DNA of 50,841 nt from Ignavibacteriaceae bacterium (lineage in GTDB: Bacteria > Bacteroidota > Ignavibacteria > Ignavibacteriales > Ignavibacteriaceae), in NCBI GenBank assembly GCA_013360295.1, contig JABWCL010000032.1, positions 1 through 50,841 of the forward strand. The letters are read 5' to 3'. The position numbers were made by a program, and so were the translations under genes. Position 1 is the first letter of the stretch. Each line of letters opens with the position of its first letter. Under the pieces are notes generated by a model, which did no database searches, was not told where the DNA came from, and saw nothing but the letters and a program-made list of their open reading frames with translations. This document shows, one piece after another, positions 1 to 7,554 of the stretch.

Positions 1-1356
1 ATGCCCTTCAAGTGTTTTAAGACATTTGCCTCTTTCTATATCCCATACACGAAGTGTCATATCATCACTAGCCGCAACAATCTTTTTTCCATCCGGGGTG
101 ATGCTTACGTCATGGATTCGACCAGTATGCACATCAAGCATATGAAGACATTTGCTGTTTTCTAAATCCCATACATGGAGCGTCCCGTCCCAACTTCCCG
201 AAACAGCTCTATTTCCATTCGGGGTGACACTTACACTTGAAACAACGCCAGCATGCCTTTCAAGTGTTTTAAGACATTTTCCGCTCTCCAAATCCCATAC
301 CCAGAACCTATTATCATTGCTTGCAGAAAAAGCATTTTTCCCATCCACGGTAATACTTACGCTATTTACAGGACCAGTATGCTCAAGGATGTAAAGACAT
401 TTCCCTCTTTCTATATCCCATACTCTGAGTATCTTATCACCGTTTCCCGAAACAACTTTTTTCCCATCCGGAGTTATGTGCACACTTGAAAGAACGTGAC
501 TAGTCCCGTGAAGAGTATTAAGACATTTTCCGCTCTCCAAATCCCATACCCGAAAAGTTTTATCCGAACTTCCCGAAACTGCTCTCTTTCCATTTGGGGT
601 GATACCAACATTATAAACCTTGTCGGTATGACCTTGAAGCGTTTTAATGAGAGCATTATGTGGATTATATTTATCGAGTTCTTTCCATTGCCGAAGTATC
701 ATGGGAAAATTACTGATTGCAACAATATCTTTTGCAGATGAATGCACAGGGCCGGCAGGCGCAAAGTTATAAGCGTGTTGTATAACAAACCTGGGCATGT
801 AATTGTAATTATTTAATGGATAAGTCTCTGATGCAACAAAACCATCAAATGCTTTGAATTTATCAAGTCGTGTGGGGTTTTCAATTTTGCGTTTGGTATC
901 GGCTTCTATCTCTTCATCTGTCCAGATTCTAACTGTGGGAGGGGGTTCAGGCAAAACCGGTTCCGGTTCGGTTATTGCTTCGCCTCTTCTTTTTTTTGCG
1001 TGTCTGTCATTCCACTTGCTGGAGTATTCTATGATTTCTTTTGTCCATCTGTCAATTCTTTCCTGCCGCTTTTTTTCTTCTTCAATTTCAGGTTGAGCTT
1101 CGGGCAAACCCAGGTAAGCAAATTTGTAATCTTTCACCAAATCAAATGTTAAGCCTGTCCGGCATTTGGCTTCAATAAAAAGAAGATCGCAAAGAGTATC
1201 AACCACCTCGCCCCACATTTCAGCCCTGGTTTGCTGGTATGGCTGCTCTGCGGCTTTTCTTATTTGTGGTTTCTTTTCTTCTTTATCAAGATAAAGTGGC
1301 TTTGAGGCAAAGTACTTGGCCAATCCAATATTATACTTAATATGCCTTTTCTTCAT
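1..1356 (-). CDS. WD40-repeat protein, C-terminus cut by the window edge
   Basis: The frame is open without a stop from the ATG at 1354-1356 to position 1 (452 codons), so the C-terminus lies outside the window. After about 190 residues of non-repeat N-terminus come at least five WD40 repeats of about 42 residues, each with the signature SVxITPDGK, SGSxD, LRVWDLExGKCLKTLxGH. The N-terminus contains a helical stretch (EVVDTLCDLLFIEAKCRTGL) that resembles the linker preceding WD40 propellers in bacterial NACHT or NB-ARC proteins, but no P-loop NTPase domain precedes it here. WD40 propellers are protein-interaction scaffolds; no catalytic function is visible. It may be a truncated signalling or defence NTPase that kept only linker and propeller. 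The fold call is secure; the role is unknown. Confidence 0.85.
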   Translation of the reverse strand, partial: MKKRHIKYNIGLAKYFASKPLYLDKEEKKPQIRKAAEQPYQQTRAEMWGEVVDTLCDLLFIEAKCRTGLTFDLVKDYKFAYLGLPEAQPEIEEEKKRQERIDRWTKEIIEYSSKWNDRHAKKRRGEAITEPEPVLPEPPPTVRIWTDEEIEADTKRKIENPTRLDKFKAFDGFVASETYPLNNYNYMPRFVIQHAYNFAPAGPVHSSAKDIVAISNFPMILRQWKELDKYNPHNALIKTLQGHTDKVYNVGITPNGKRAVSGSSDKTFRVWDLESGKCLNTLHGTSHVLSSVHITPDGKKVVSGNGDKILRVWDIERGKCLYILEHTGPVNSVSITVDGKNAFSASNDNRFWVWDLESGKCLKTLERHAGVVSSVSVTPNGNRAVSGSWDGTLHVWDLENSKCLHMLDVHTGRIHDVSITPDGKKIVAASDDMTLRVWDIERGKCLKTLEGH

Positions 1357-1792
1357 AATAGATAATTTTAATTAGACAACAATAAACTGATGCCAAATTC
1401 GTTTTTCATTTATAACCTTTTATCAAAAGTGCTTATATAATATTCGCGTAGTTTTTACGTCACAGCAATAATCAAGTAAAATTACGAATGAAAACTACTA
1501 AAGTAATTCGACCTATAAAAATGCGCTGTTTTATGGCAATAATGCAATTTTCTTGCAGATTTAAAGTAAATGGATTTTTATGAGATGGGGGATTATGTGG
1601 GTCTATTGAAATATCCTATGCCCCGACTGAACTAAAATGTTTTCTTTAGGTCCATTATGGTTTACATGGAATAAAACCAAGGGGATTCTAAACAATCAAG
1701 ATCATGAGAAAGCGTTATGGTCACGTAGCGACTAAATAGAATAACAGTAAATGCTGCTAACTTGAGATGTGCTAAGTCCATTAGATGCCAAG
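1357..1792. other. gene-less AT-rich stretch
   Basis: About 436 bases between the start of the WD40 gene and the 3' end of the first AbiEii-like toxin, both on the minus strand. I see no convincing ORF, tRNA, strong hairpin or repeat. It should contain the promoter of the WD40 gene, but no box is clear enough to name. Confidence 0.5.
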
Positions 1793-2575
1793 TTATATTT
1801 TATCTATCATTTTACTTCTAACCGTAGTCCATGCTTGATTTACGTCAAACTCCGATTCTGAACGGAGCAAACCTTTAACATCCCGAATAAAATCCACATC
1901 ACGCAGCTTCTTTTCCACATTTAAGATAAATTCCTTTTTTCGAATGAGATTATTCTCATTAGTCAAATATTGCTTAAAGGAGAAAACAACTTTATCAAAA
2001 TCAATTGTTGCTTTTGATATCGCATACCATAAATCAAATAAGTCCCTCCCCTTCTTCCGTTGATACAAAGCTCTCAGTTTTGTGGCTAACAATTCCTCAA
2101 TTTGATAAGACCGGATAATGCAGTTACCCGAGAAATAGCCGCTGCGTAAACTGAAAGGGATTTTCGCGAATGGATAAGTTGAAAAATGTTCACGTGTATT
2201 TATTTCAAATTTTAGTTTCAGAGGAATATTTTCATACTCGGAATTGAACCGGTAATACAGTGTATTGTTATGCTCTTTTTTATGATATCCTGCCTCGCCC
2301 ATAAATGCTAATCTGTCTCGAATCCTGGTAAGAATATATCCAATATCACCGGTCGAGGTTTGAACCAGGTCGATATCTTCTGAGTATCTTACTTGCGGGG
2401 ATAGAAAGAGCTTGTGTAATGCTGTGCCGCCCCTGAATGCTAAGTTCTCTCTTAGTATGTCGTCGGAAAATATTTCTATCAGGCAACGTTCTATTACAAG
2501 ATCCTGTTCAACCTGATAATTGTTAATCCAAGGAGCTGTTTTACTCCATTCAATAATGAAACCTTTGGGAATCAT
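1793..2575 (-). CDS. AbiEii/AbiGii-family nucleotidyltransferase toxin (type IV TA)
   Basis: 260 residues, normal length for the AbiEii family. The nucleotidyltransferase core is visible as GGTALHKL (about residues 49-56), then RYSEDIDLV, the DxD metal-binding pair, and the later family block KGRDLFDLWYAI (about 178-189). Family knowledge: AbiEii-type enzymes transfer nucleotides, reported for relatives to act on tRNA acceptor ends, and cause growth arrest when the AbiEi antitoxin does not repress or counter them. The ATG overlaps the antitoxin stop by 4 bases (ATGA), typical of a translationally coupled TA operon. All key residues I can recognise are present, so it looks active. Confidence 0.88.
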   Translation of the reverse strand: MIPKGFIIEWSKTAPWINNYQVEQDLVIERCLIEIFSDDILRENLAFRGGTALHKLFLSPQVRYSEDIDLVQTSTGDIGYILTRIRDRLAFMGEAGYHKKEHNNTLYYRFNSEYENIPLKLKFEINTREHFSTYPFAKIPFSLRSGYFSGNCIIRSYQIEELLATKLRALYQRKKGRDLFDLWYAISKATIDFDKVVFSFKQYLTNENNLIRKKEFILNVEKKLRDVDFIRDVKGLLRSESEFDVNQAWTTVRSKMIDKI

Positions 2576-3420
2576 AATATTTCCAAATCAAATTTATGAT
2601 TAACCATCATCTTCCACTTTGAATTGGTTTTGGCGTTTTCTATCCCGGACTCATTATTCAGCCTTACTTTAAAATGCGGCCTTTCACTGATTATTTCAAG
2701 GATAGGATCAGTCAATTCCGTCCTCCCGATCACAAAATCCAGCAGATAGCCTAATCTCTGTAATATCGCTACAGGAAAGTTGCCGCTCAATAGTTGTTTC
2801 AGTTTATCGACATTCATTGAATCAGCTAGTTCCGCCAACACATCAGCGACACGATTGATTCCTCCCACGCGCTTTGAATACATCACAAGATCCGCTGCGG
2901 TCAACTCAGGACCGGAGATAATCATATATCCGTAATCGGTTTTTCTTTTTATTAAACCCTCGTTTGGGAAATTAGATTTCACTATATAGTTCACTTTTAA
3001 CCCTTCAGAATTGCTTCGCCGCATTGGCGGCTTATTTATATTAACGTATGCCTCCATCGGTTGCTGGTGGGATGACCCGTGATAAACCGCGGCACTTAAT
3101 AAGCTAACATAATATTCTCGGTTGAGGTAATTAAAAAACCGGTCAACAAATAATTCTAACGGGAGGATTTTCCTGTTTTTGTACTCGGGCGGAATAATCA
3201 GATAGTACCCTTTGTAAAATGAGATAATCTTCTGTTTACCTACCTGCCTGTATAGGGCTAACTTAACAGAATTTACTGATTGTCCGGGGAATCGGTTTAT
3301 CGCATCTTGTAACGAAAAGCTGATCTTCCCGGAACTCAGTACTTCCTCCACAAAGTGTTCAATATAATTGTAAGCTGGACTTTCCATAAAATTTAAGTGA
3401 TTGTTTGCGAAACATATCAA
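2572..3420 (-). CDS. AbiEi-family antitoxin / transcriptional regulator
   Basis: 282 residues located immediately upstream of and overlapping the AbiEii toxin by 4 bases. It has the AbiEi layout: an N-terminal winged-helix-like segment (SLQDAINRF, then LYRQVGKQKIISFYKGYYLI) followed by the longer C-terminal domain with LLSAAVYHGSSHQQP. Known role of the family: a DNA-binding antitoxin that represses the operon and limits toxin action without a direct protein complex (type IV). The start is uncertain: the long form begins at 3420, but an internal ATG at codon 12 (3387, MESPAYNYIEH) fits the usual start of these proteins better; neither has a clear Shine-Dalgarno. Confidence 0.82.
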   Translation of the reverse strand: MICFANNHLNFMESPAYNYIEHFVEEVLSSGKISFSLQDAINRFPGQSVNSVKLALYRQVGKQKIISFYKGYYLIIPPEYKNRKILPLELFVDRFFNYLNREYYVSLLSAAVYHGSSHQQPMEAYVNINKPPMRRSNSEGLKVNYIVKSNFPNEGLIKRKTDYGYMIISGPELTAADLVMYSKRVGGINRVADVLAELADSMNVDKLKQLLSGNFPVAILQRLGYLLDFVIGRTELTDPILEIISERPHFKVRLNNESGIENAKTNSKWKMMVNHKFDLEIL

Positions 3421-3711
3421 AAGGTGATATAAAACGCAAATGATTACTCCTGGAAAGATCCATACACTAAACTAATTTGCTTGCGGTATCTTTAGGCTGG
3501 CCAGGTGGACGAATAAAGACCACAGCCGAGTTTCTTGATAAAAGTATGCAGCCAGTATCAAAAATCCCATTATTCCCCAATTCCAGGGTTACGATATTCC
3601 CTACATAAAAGTTAGTTTGGCGATTCAAAAGAAAGTATAAAATGGCACGGCAGATACTTATTTCTTTTTACGGGAATTATGGTTAGATTTATTCCGATTT
3701 ATAGGTAAAAG
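3421..3711. other. intergenic region between diverging TA modules
   Basis: About 290 bases between the AbiEi start (minus strand) and the nucleotidyltransferase start (plus strand). It must hold both promoters. I see no clear operator palindrome or hairpin. A short stretch near 3490-3600 translates without strong support and may be an old gene remnant. Confidence 0.4.
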
Positions 3712-4182
3712 TTGAATAACCAAACAAAAAAATTTCTCGAGGTACTTGACGCTCTTCAGAAGGAAGCGGTTGATTACGTATTGATCGGCGGCTTCGCTGT
3801 TGTTTTACACGGCTATTTGAGATTTACAGAAGGGGTGGAGCTATTTATAAGAAACAATGACTCAAACCTTGAGAAATTGAGGGCTGCGCTTAAACAGGTT
3901 TTTAAGGATCAGAGTATTGATGAGATAACCGTCCCGGAAATTGAACAATACGCGGTCATACGATACGGAACGACAGATGATTTTTATATAGATATTATCG
4001 GTAATATCGGCGAGGCTTTTTCCCTTGATGATATTAAATCCGAAGAGATTGAGGTCCAAGGCACTAAGGTGAGAATTGCCACGCTTGAAAGTCTCTATAA
4101 GCTTAAAGAGAAAACTTATCGAGCTGTTGATCAAGCCGATCTGTTATTTCTGGCAGAACGTATACGAAATAAAACGATTTAG
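3712..4182 (+). CDS. small nucleotidyltransferase-fold protein (MNT/AbiEii-like) with altered DxD
   Basis: 156 residues with a minimal nucleotidyltransferase core: LIGGFAVVLHG (about 23-33), a strand that normally carries DxD, and DFYIDIIG with a third acidic residue. In related stand-alone nucleotidyltransferases the segment after the glycines reads like RxTxDIDLxI; here it is RFTEGVELFI, so the first Asp is Gly and the second is Glu. That suggests loss or change of catalysis (inference). The start is TTG at 3712, with no other good in-frame start nearby. A small gene follows one base after the stop, giving a two-gene module resembling a toxin-antitoxin pair. Family assignment is good; activity is doubtful. 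Confidence 0.75.
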   Translation: MNNQTKKFLEVLDALQKEAVDYVLIGGFAVVLHGYLRFTEGVELFIRNNDSNLEKLRAALKQVFKDQSIDEITVPEIEQYAVIRYGTTDDFYIDIIGNIGEAFSLDDIKSEEIEVQGTKVRIATLESLYKLKEKTYRAVDQADLLFLAERIRNKTI

Positions 4183-4183
4183 T

Positions 4184-4390
4184 ATGATTAAGAAATTCAA
4201 GACATTTGAAGAAGCACGGCGGGATCTATGGGTGATGAACCCTGACGATGCATATTATAATAGAGTTTTCCGTTTCTATGAGCTGGCGGCTTCACTGAGC
4301 AAGAGGAAAGTTCCTAAGGGCATAACTAAATTCAGAACATTCGAGGAAGCACAGAAACACAGAGAAAAGTATTATATTAGAGACAGTTGA
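4184..4390 (+). CDS. small TFEEA-repeat protein, partner of the nucleotidyltransferase
   Basis: 68 residues starting at ATG 4184, one base after the preceding stop. The protein contains two related segments: KFKTFEEARRDLW near the N-terminus and KFRTFEEAQKHRE near the C-terminus, separated by a helical NPDDAYYNRVFRFYELA stretch. No signal peptide or membrane segment. I do not know a characterised function; small proteins of this kind sit next to short nucleotidyltransferases, so an antitoxin or cofactor role is an inference from position. A longer in-frame start at 4076 exists but lies inside the upstream gene and adds residues that look unrelated. Confidence 0.7.
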   Translation: MIKKFKTFEEARRDLWVMNPDDAYYNRVFRFYELAASLSKRKVPKGITKFRTFEEAQKHREKYYIRDS

Positions 4391-4531
4391 TTTTGTTCTT
4401 TATTACCACCTGTGTACTCTCTGAAAATAGCCCGCACATATATTAGATAGTAATATAAAATGGGCACAAACCGGGCACAATTTTCAGTAACCCTTCGTTT
4501 ATAATCTAATTTCAGCTTTTTTAGAACGATT

Positions 4532-4607
4532 CGTTCTCTCCCTGACTCTCCGCCAGATAAATTAAGCCTCAATTACAGTAAACAAACACTGTTTTTGGGG
4601 CTTTTTT
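4532..4607 (+). repeat. tRNA-Ser-like 3' tail plus terminator, copy 1 of 3
   Basis: The bases ending at 4555 read CCCTGACTCTCCGCCA, which matches the 3' acceptor end of a bacterial tRNA-Ser including CCA. No 5' part of a tRNA lies upstream. Ten bases on, a hairpin (AGCCTCAA ... TTGGGGCT, one wobble) followed by six T forms an intrinsic terminator (4565-4607). The terminator part recurs almost identically at about 6841 and 12643. The combination looks like an attachment-site remnant left by integration at the 3' end of a tRNA-Ser gene. The hairpin is certain; the att interpretation is inferred. Confidence 0.55.
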
Positions 4608-4687
4608 GCGTTATGGCTTTCATTCCCCACCCCTTTTTGCCTTATGAATTCCGCAGCCTGCCAGTTTGGATCCTATCTTATTTATTC

Positions 4688-4728
4688 ATAAAAAAAAAAG
4701 CCGGATCAGGTTTTCAACCTGTCCGGCT
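4688..4728 (-). terminator. rho-independent terminator reading the minus strand
   Basis: AGCCGGATCAGGTT pairs with AACCTGTCCGGCT around a short loop with one bulged T. On the minus strand the hairpin is followed directly by a run of nine or more T. It can end transcription coming from the AbiE operon at 5324-6707, although it lies about 600 bases beyond that operon's stop codon. Confidence 0.75.
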
Positions 4729-5323
4729 ATAGAAGTTGTTATTTCAGAGGGGGGTGGCCTCGAAACGTTTTAAAATGGGTCCCATCATAATGGCTCCATC
4801 AGATACCAGGTGCCGTGCTGGCTGGACGGCTACCCGTGGCCCCGGAATTTCGTAAAGCTTTTGTGATTAATCGATGAGGTTAAATTTTATAAAAATATTT
4901 TTATTTCCGTAAATGCGGGTTTACACCAGAATAATTAGGGTTTGTTTGGTTACTGAAATTAAAATAAATACGGCAATTAGATTATGTCCATAAGAATGGT
5001 TACCTGCAGAAAATAATTTTAGAAGAATGTTACTTTTTTAGGTTATCGTATGCAAGCAATTTTTAGGAGAACTATAAGTGCTTGTTTTTAAAGGAAATGA
5101 AAAACGGAGGTGGTCTGCGGCGGATACTCTCTTATTTTGAAATCACTGTTTTCAAGTTCTTTTATCGGGAGAATTAACGGTTAAGTTAACTTTTATTGTC
5201 CTTAAAATAATCGCAGAAAGTAAAGGATTTAGCCTTAGTTAACTTTTTCACATTTTGCTAATCTAACCTCAAATTATAACGGCGGAATTTTTCAAATCGG
5301 GGAAGATTAGTTAGAACGATAAA

Positions 5324-6097
5324 TCATTTAAGATGCTTTACAAATTCTGGAAAAAGTTCAATCTTCTTAACATCATTTGGATCAATCATAAAGGAGGATA
5401 CATCCTTCACCAGCAACTTAATATCAACCGACTTTAGTTTTGCGATTAATGCTTCTATTAAATCATTCATATTACGAATCCCGGCTTTTTTTCCCAAGTA
5501 TTTGAAATCGGGCTTCACTATACTAAATAAAAACATCGTATCATAGAAGTCCCTTCCCTTTGAAGTCCTGCGGTTTAGGACTGCCCAAATCTTCTGTGAA
5601 AGCAGTATCTCTTTCGGTGTGTAAAATATCCTGGACAGGACATTAAACTTATTTAATATATAAGACATGGGCACATAATCAAATTTCTGTGCTTCTGTAT
5701 CTAGCTGAATAAGAATTTTCTCCTCCTGAAATCCCGATAAGTTATTATCAAAAAGAATTCCGGGGATTCTGATATAACAGCGGAATGCCCCTTTGTGTAC
5801 CGTCTTAATCTCAACTGTATATCCTTCCGCCTCCAATTGTCTGGCTACAGTCGATGACATTGAATCAAAGTCGCTCTCAGTTAACCCGAAGTTATCAAAA
5901 TCCAGATCCTCCGAAAACCGGTTGGTCCCCAATACGATCCGCAAACAAGTTCCCCCCATAAAAGAGAGCTTATCCGCGTAATCAGTATCATAAATTATTT
6001 GTAATATCTTATACTGCAAATATTCTCTTAAAATATTGCGCTTGAATGGTCGCTGATTTACTGGGTAAAATTTTTCTATTTCCGTTAAACTAAGCAT
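5324..6097 (-). CDS. AbiEii-family nucleotidyltransferase toxin, second type
   Basis: 257 residues, full length. The core motifs are SFMGGTCLRIVLGTNRFSED-type: GGTCLRI (about 48-54), then FSEDLDFDNF with the DxD pair, and RRTSKGRDFYDTMFLFS (about 178-194). It belongs to the same superfamily as the toxin at 1793-2575 but is clearly diverged from it, with DFDNF in place of DLVQT. It overlaps its antitoxin gene by 8 bases. A truncated paralogue lies at 11664-11900. Predicted role: growth-arresting nucleotidyltransferase of a type IV toxin-antitoxin or abortive-infection module. Confidence 0.87.
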   Translation of the reverse strand: MLSLTEIEKFYPVNQRPFKRNILREYLQYKILQIIYDTDYADKLSFMGGTCLRIVLGTNRFSEDLDFDNFGLTESDFDSMSSTVARQLEAEGYTVEIKTVHKGAFRCYIRIPGILFDNNLSGFQEEKILIQLDTEAQKFDYVPMSYILNKFNVLSRIFYTPKEILLSQKIWAVLNRRTSKGRDFYDTMFLFSIVKPDFKYLGKKAGIRNMNDLIEALIAKLKSVDIKLLVKDVSSFMIDPNDVKKIELFPEFVKHLK

Positions 6098-6707
6098 GCT
6101 CTGTCCATTCTTTCACTAAGTGCATTCTTTTGCGAAGATTCTTATTATCGTACAAGCCAAGATATCTACTCACCTTATCCCAGTCAATCAGTTCATTCAT
6201 AGTCATCACGTTAAAACGCATTTCATTAATATGATTATTCGTATTTATTTCGGGATTAAGGTAAAAATAATCTATTACAGCCTTCTCTGGTTCAGCAATC
6301 TTTACCGTTACGTTCTTCCAGTTAATTAAGTTGTACCCAAAATTAAACCTGCGATGAATTGTTCTGTAACTAAATACGATATCATCATATCTAAATTCCG
6401 AAGTCTTCTTTGTGCTGACCGATGTAATTCTGTAGACCGATTCAGGGATAAATCCGTAATAAGCAAAAGCTGATTCCAGTGAGATGTATGAGGGTTCATA
6501 AATTCTGTTGGCCAGGTAGAACAAGTGCATTTCATCCAGGTTTACATCTGCAAATACAAATATTCCGTTAGCGATCCTTCTTATATAACCCTTCTTCTGC
6601 CACTCGGCAAGCCTGTGATAATAAACTTTTCCACTCAGCTTGTTTATCTCCTTCAGGCTGAATGCAGGGAAGTTATTCAGTTCTCGTGCAAAAGTTATAA
6701 AATTCAT
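6090..6707 (-). CDS. AbiEi-like antitoxin (winged-helix), second type
   Basis: 205 residues directly upstream of its toxin, overlapping it by 8 bases. The N-terminal segment FSLKEINKLSGKVYYHRLAEWQKKGYIRRIANGIFVF is a winged-helix of the AbiEi_3/4 kind, followed by YEPSYISLESAFAYYG, a block common in AbiEi antitoxins, and KAVIDYFYLNP. The ATG at 6705-6707 (MNFITFAREL) is well placed. It probably represses its own operon and counters the toxin. Its paralogue at 11893-12483 is about 85 percent identical by eye but has lost this start codon's frame. Confidence 0.85.
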   Translation of the reverse strand: MNFITFARELNNFPAFSLKEINKLSGKVYYHRLAEWQKKGYIRRIANGIFVFADVNLDEMHLFYLANRIYEPSYISLESAFAYYGFIPESVYRITSVSTKKTSEFRYDDIVFSYRTIHRRFNFGYNLINWKNVTVKIAEPEKAVIDYFYLNPEINTNNHINEMRFNVMTMNELIDWDKVSRYLGLYDNKNLRKRMHLVKEWTEHA

Positions 6708-6815
6708 AAGTTTCTAATATATACTGATAATAATATAATAAAGAAATATATTGAGGTCAAGTGAAATTGTGCCGTTTTTAACATAAAATCAAAGGATTTA
6801 ATGACAGCCTATTAG

Positions 6816-6883
6816 CTCCTGAGTCCCCTCCACACATATTAAGCCTCAATTACAGTTAAATAACGCTGTTTTTGGGGCTTTTT
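6816..6883 (+). repeat. tRNA-tail-like sequence plus terminator, copy 2 of 3
   Basis: CTCCTGAGTCCCCTCCACA (from 6816) is a degraded version of the tRNA-Ser-like tail of copy 1, followed by the near-identical hairpin AGCCTCAATTACAG ... CTGTTTTTGGGGCT and five T (6841-6883). It sits just upstream of the minus-strand AbiEi gene at 6707, reading the opposite way. Confidence 0.5.
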
Positions 6884-7554
6884 ATTGCTATGGCTGACAA
6901 AAAGATCATTCCCGTTCTCGTCCCCGCAGCCTCAGAATTCATTGTCAGATGTAAAAAGGCGGCAAAATCCTACATTATATACCGGGTGGCAGAGGAAAAC
7001 GCGATCATCTATCGAAATTATTCAGATCATATCCGTTGTTCCTTTATCCGATACTCCACTTTTTTTGCATTTTACAAGCACTATATTGCTGGTGTTGATG
7101 AACTGAAGCCATCGCTTGAAGGTGTATTGCATTTCTATTCAGGGGGAAAGGGTAACATTACCCAACCCTGGCAGTTTATGGGATGTTTGAACTCTGCCAA
7201 CGCCATTAGCCCTGTTTTTCTGAGCCAAAAGAGACTAATAGCCTCAACCCCCAATAAATAATCCATTATTTAACGTATAATACTAAGGTGAATTTCTTTA
7301 CATCCCCTTCCTGTGGCATTCCATCAGATTATCTCTTTTTGGGAAGTCAATGTTGCATATTCGGATTACTCTTTTTTTTAGCGTTTAATTGCGTTGGGGC
7401 AGAGATCATACTACTCAGTTAGCTTCCTGATTAGTGCACAGTTCTAATATGGTTGCCTCATAATTCGGGTTAAAGTCCGAAAAATTTCCAAAGAGAGGGT
7501 GGGGGGACGGCAGAATAAATCTGCCGCCTCCTACCCGATTAAGTATTTCTTAAA
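6884..7554. other. gene-less stretch, doubtful ORF inside
   Basis: From the copy-2 terminator to the 3' end of the SGNH hydrolase gene. A 129-codon frame (6872-7261, plus strand) is open, but its translation has no family features, its start lies inside the terminator, and an alternative frame is open over the same bases; I do not call it. At 7508-7526 CGGCAGA-ATAAA-TCTGCCG forms a hairpin 29 bases beyond the hydrolase stop on the minus strand. It may act as its terminator, but no T-run follows. Confidence 0.4.

Larger units (their letters stand above)
4391..5323. other. long gene-less stretch with two terminators and a tRNA-tail-like repeat
   Basis: About 930 bases between the TFEEA small gene and the 3' end of the second AbiEii toxin. 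It holds the tRNA-Ser-like tail and plus-strand terminator (4532-4607) and a minus-strand terminator (4688-4728), annotated separately. The rest, roughly 4740-5320, has short broken frames only and no RNA gene that I can recognise. Confidence 0.6.
5893..6885. repeat. segmental duplication, copy A (AbiE unit plus terminator repeat)
   Basis: From the DLDFDN codons of the toxin through the antitoxin, its leader and the terminator repeat, this segment matches 11697-12683 in the same orientation at roughly 85 percent by eye. The partner copy is decayed. The two copies are direct repeats about 5.8 kb apart and flank the SGNH and NHL genes. Confidence 0.75.

Noticed and set aside
4468-4555. Complete tRNA-Ser gene
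   Set aside because: Only the last 16-24 bases resemble a tRNA; no matching 5' acceptor strand, D-arm or anticodon arm is present upstream.
6872-7261. 129-codon plus-strand frame after the second terminator repeat
   Set aside because: Starts inside the terminator hairpin, shows no family features, and a second frame is open over the same bases; treated as chance or heavily decayed sequence.
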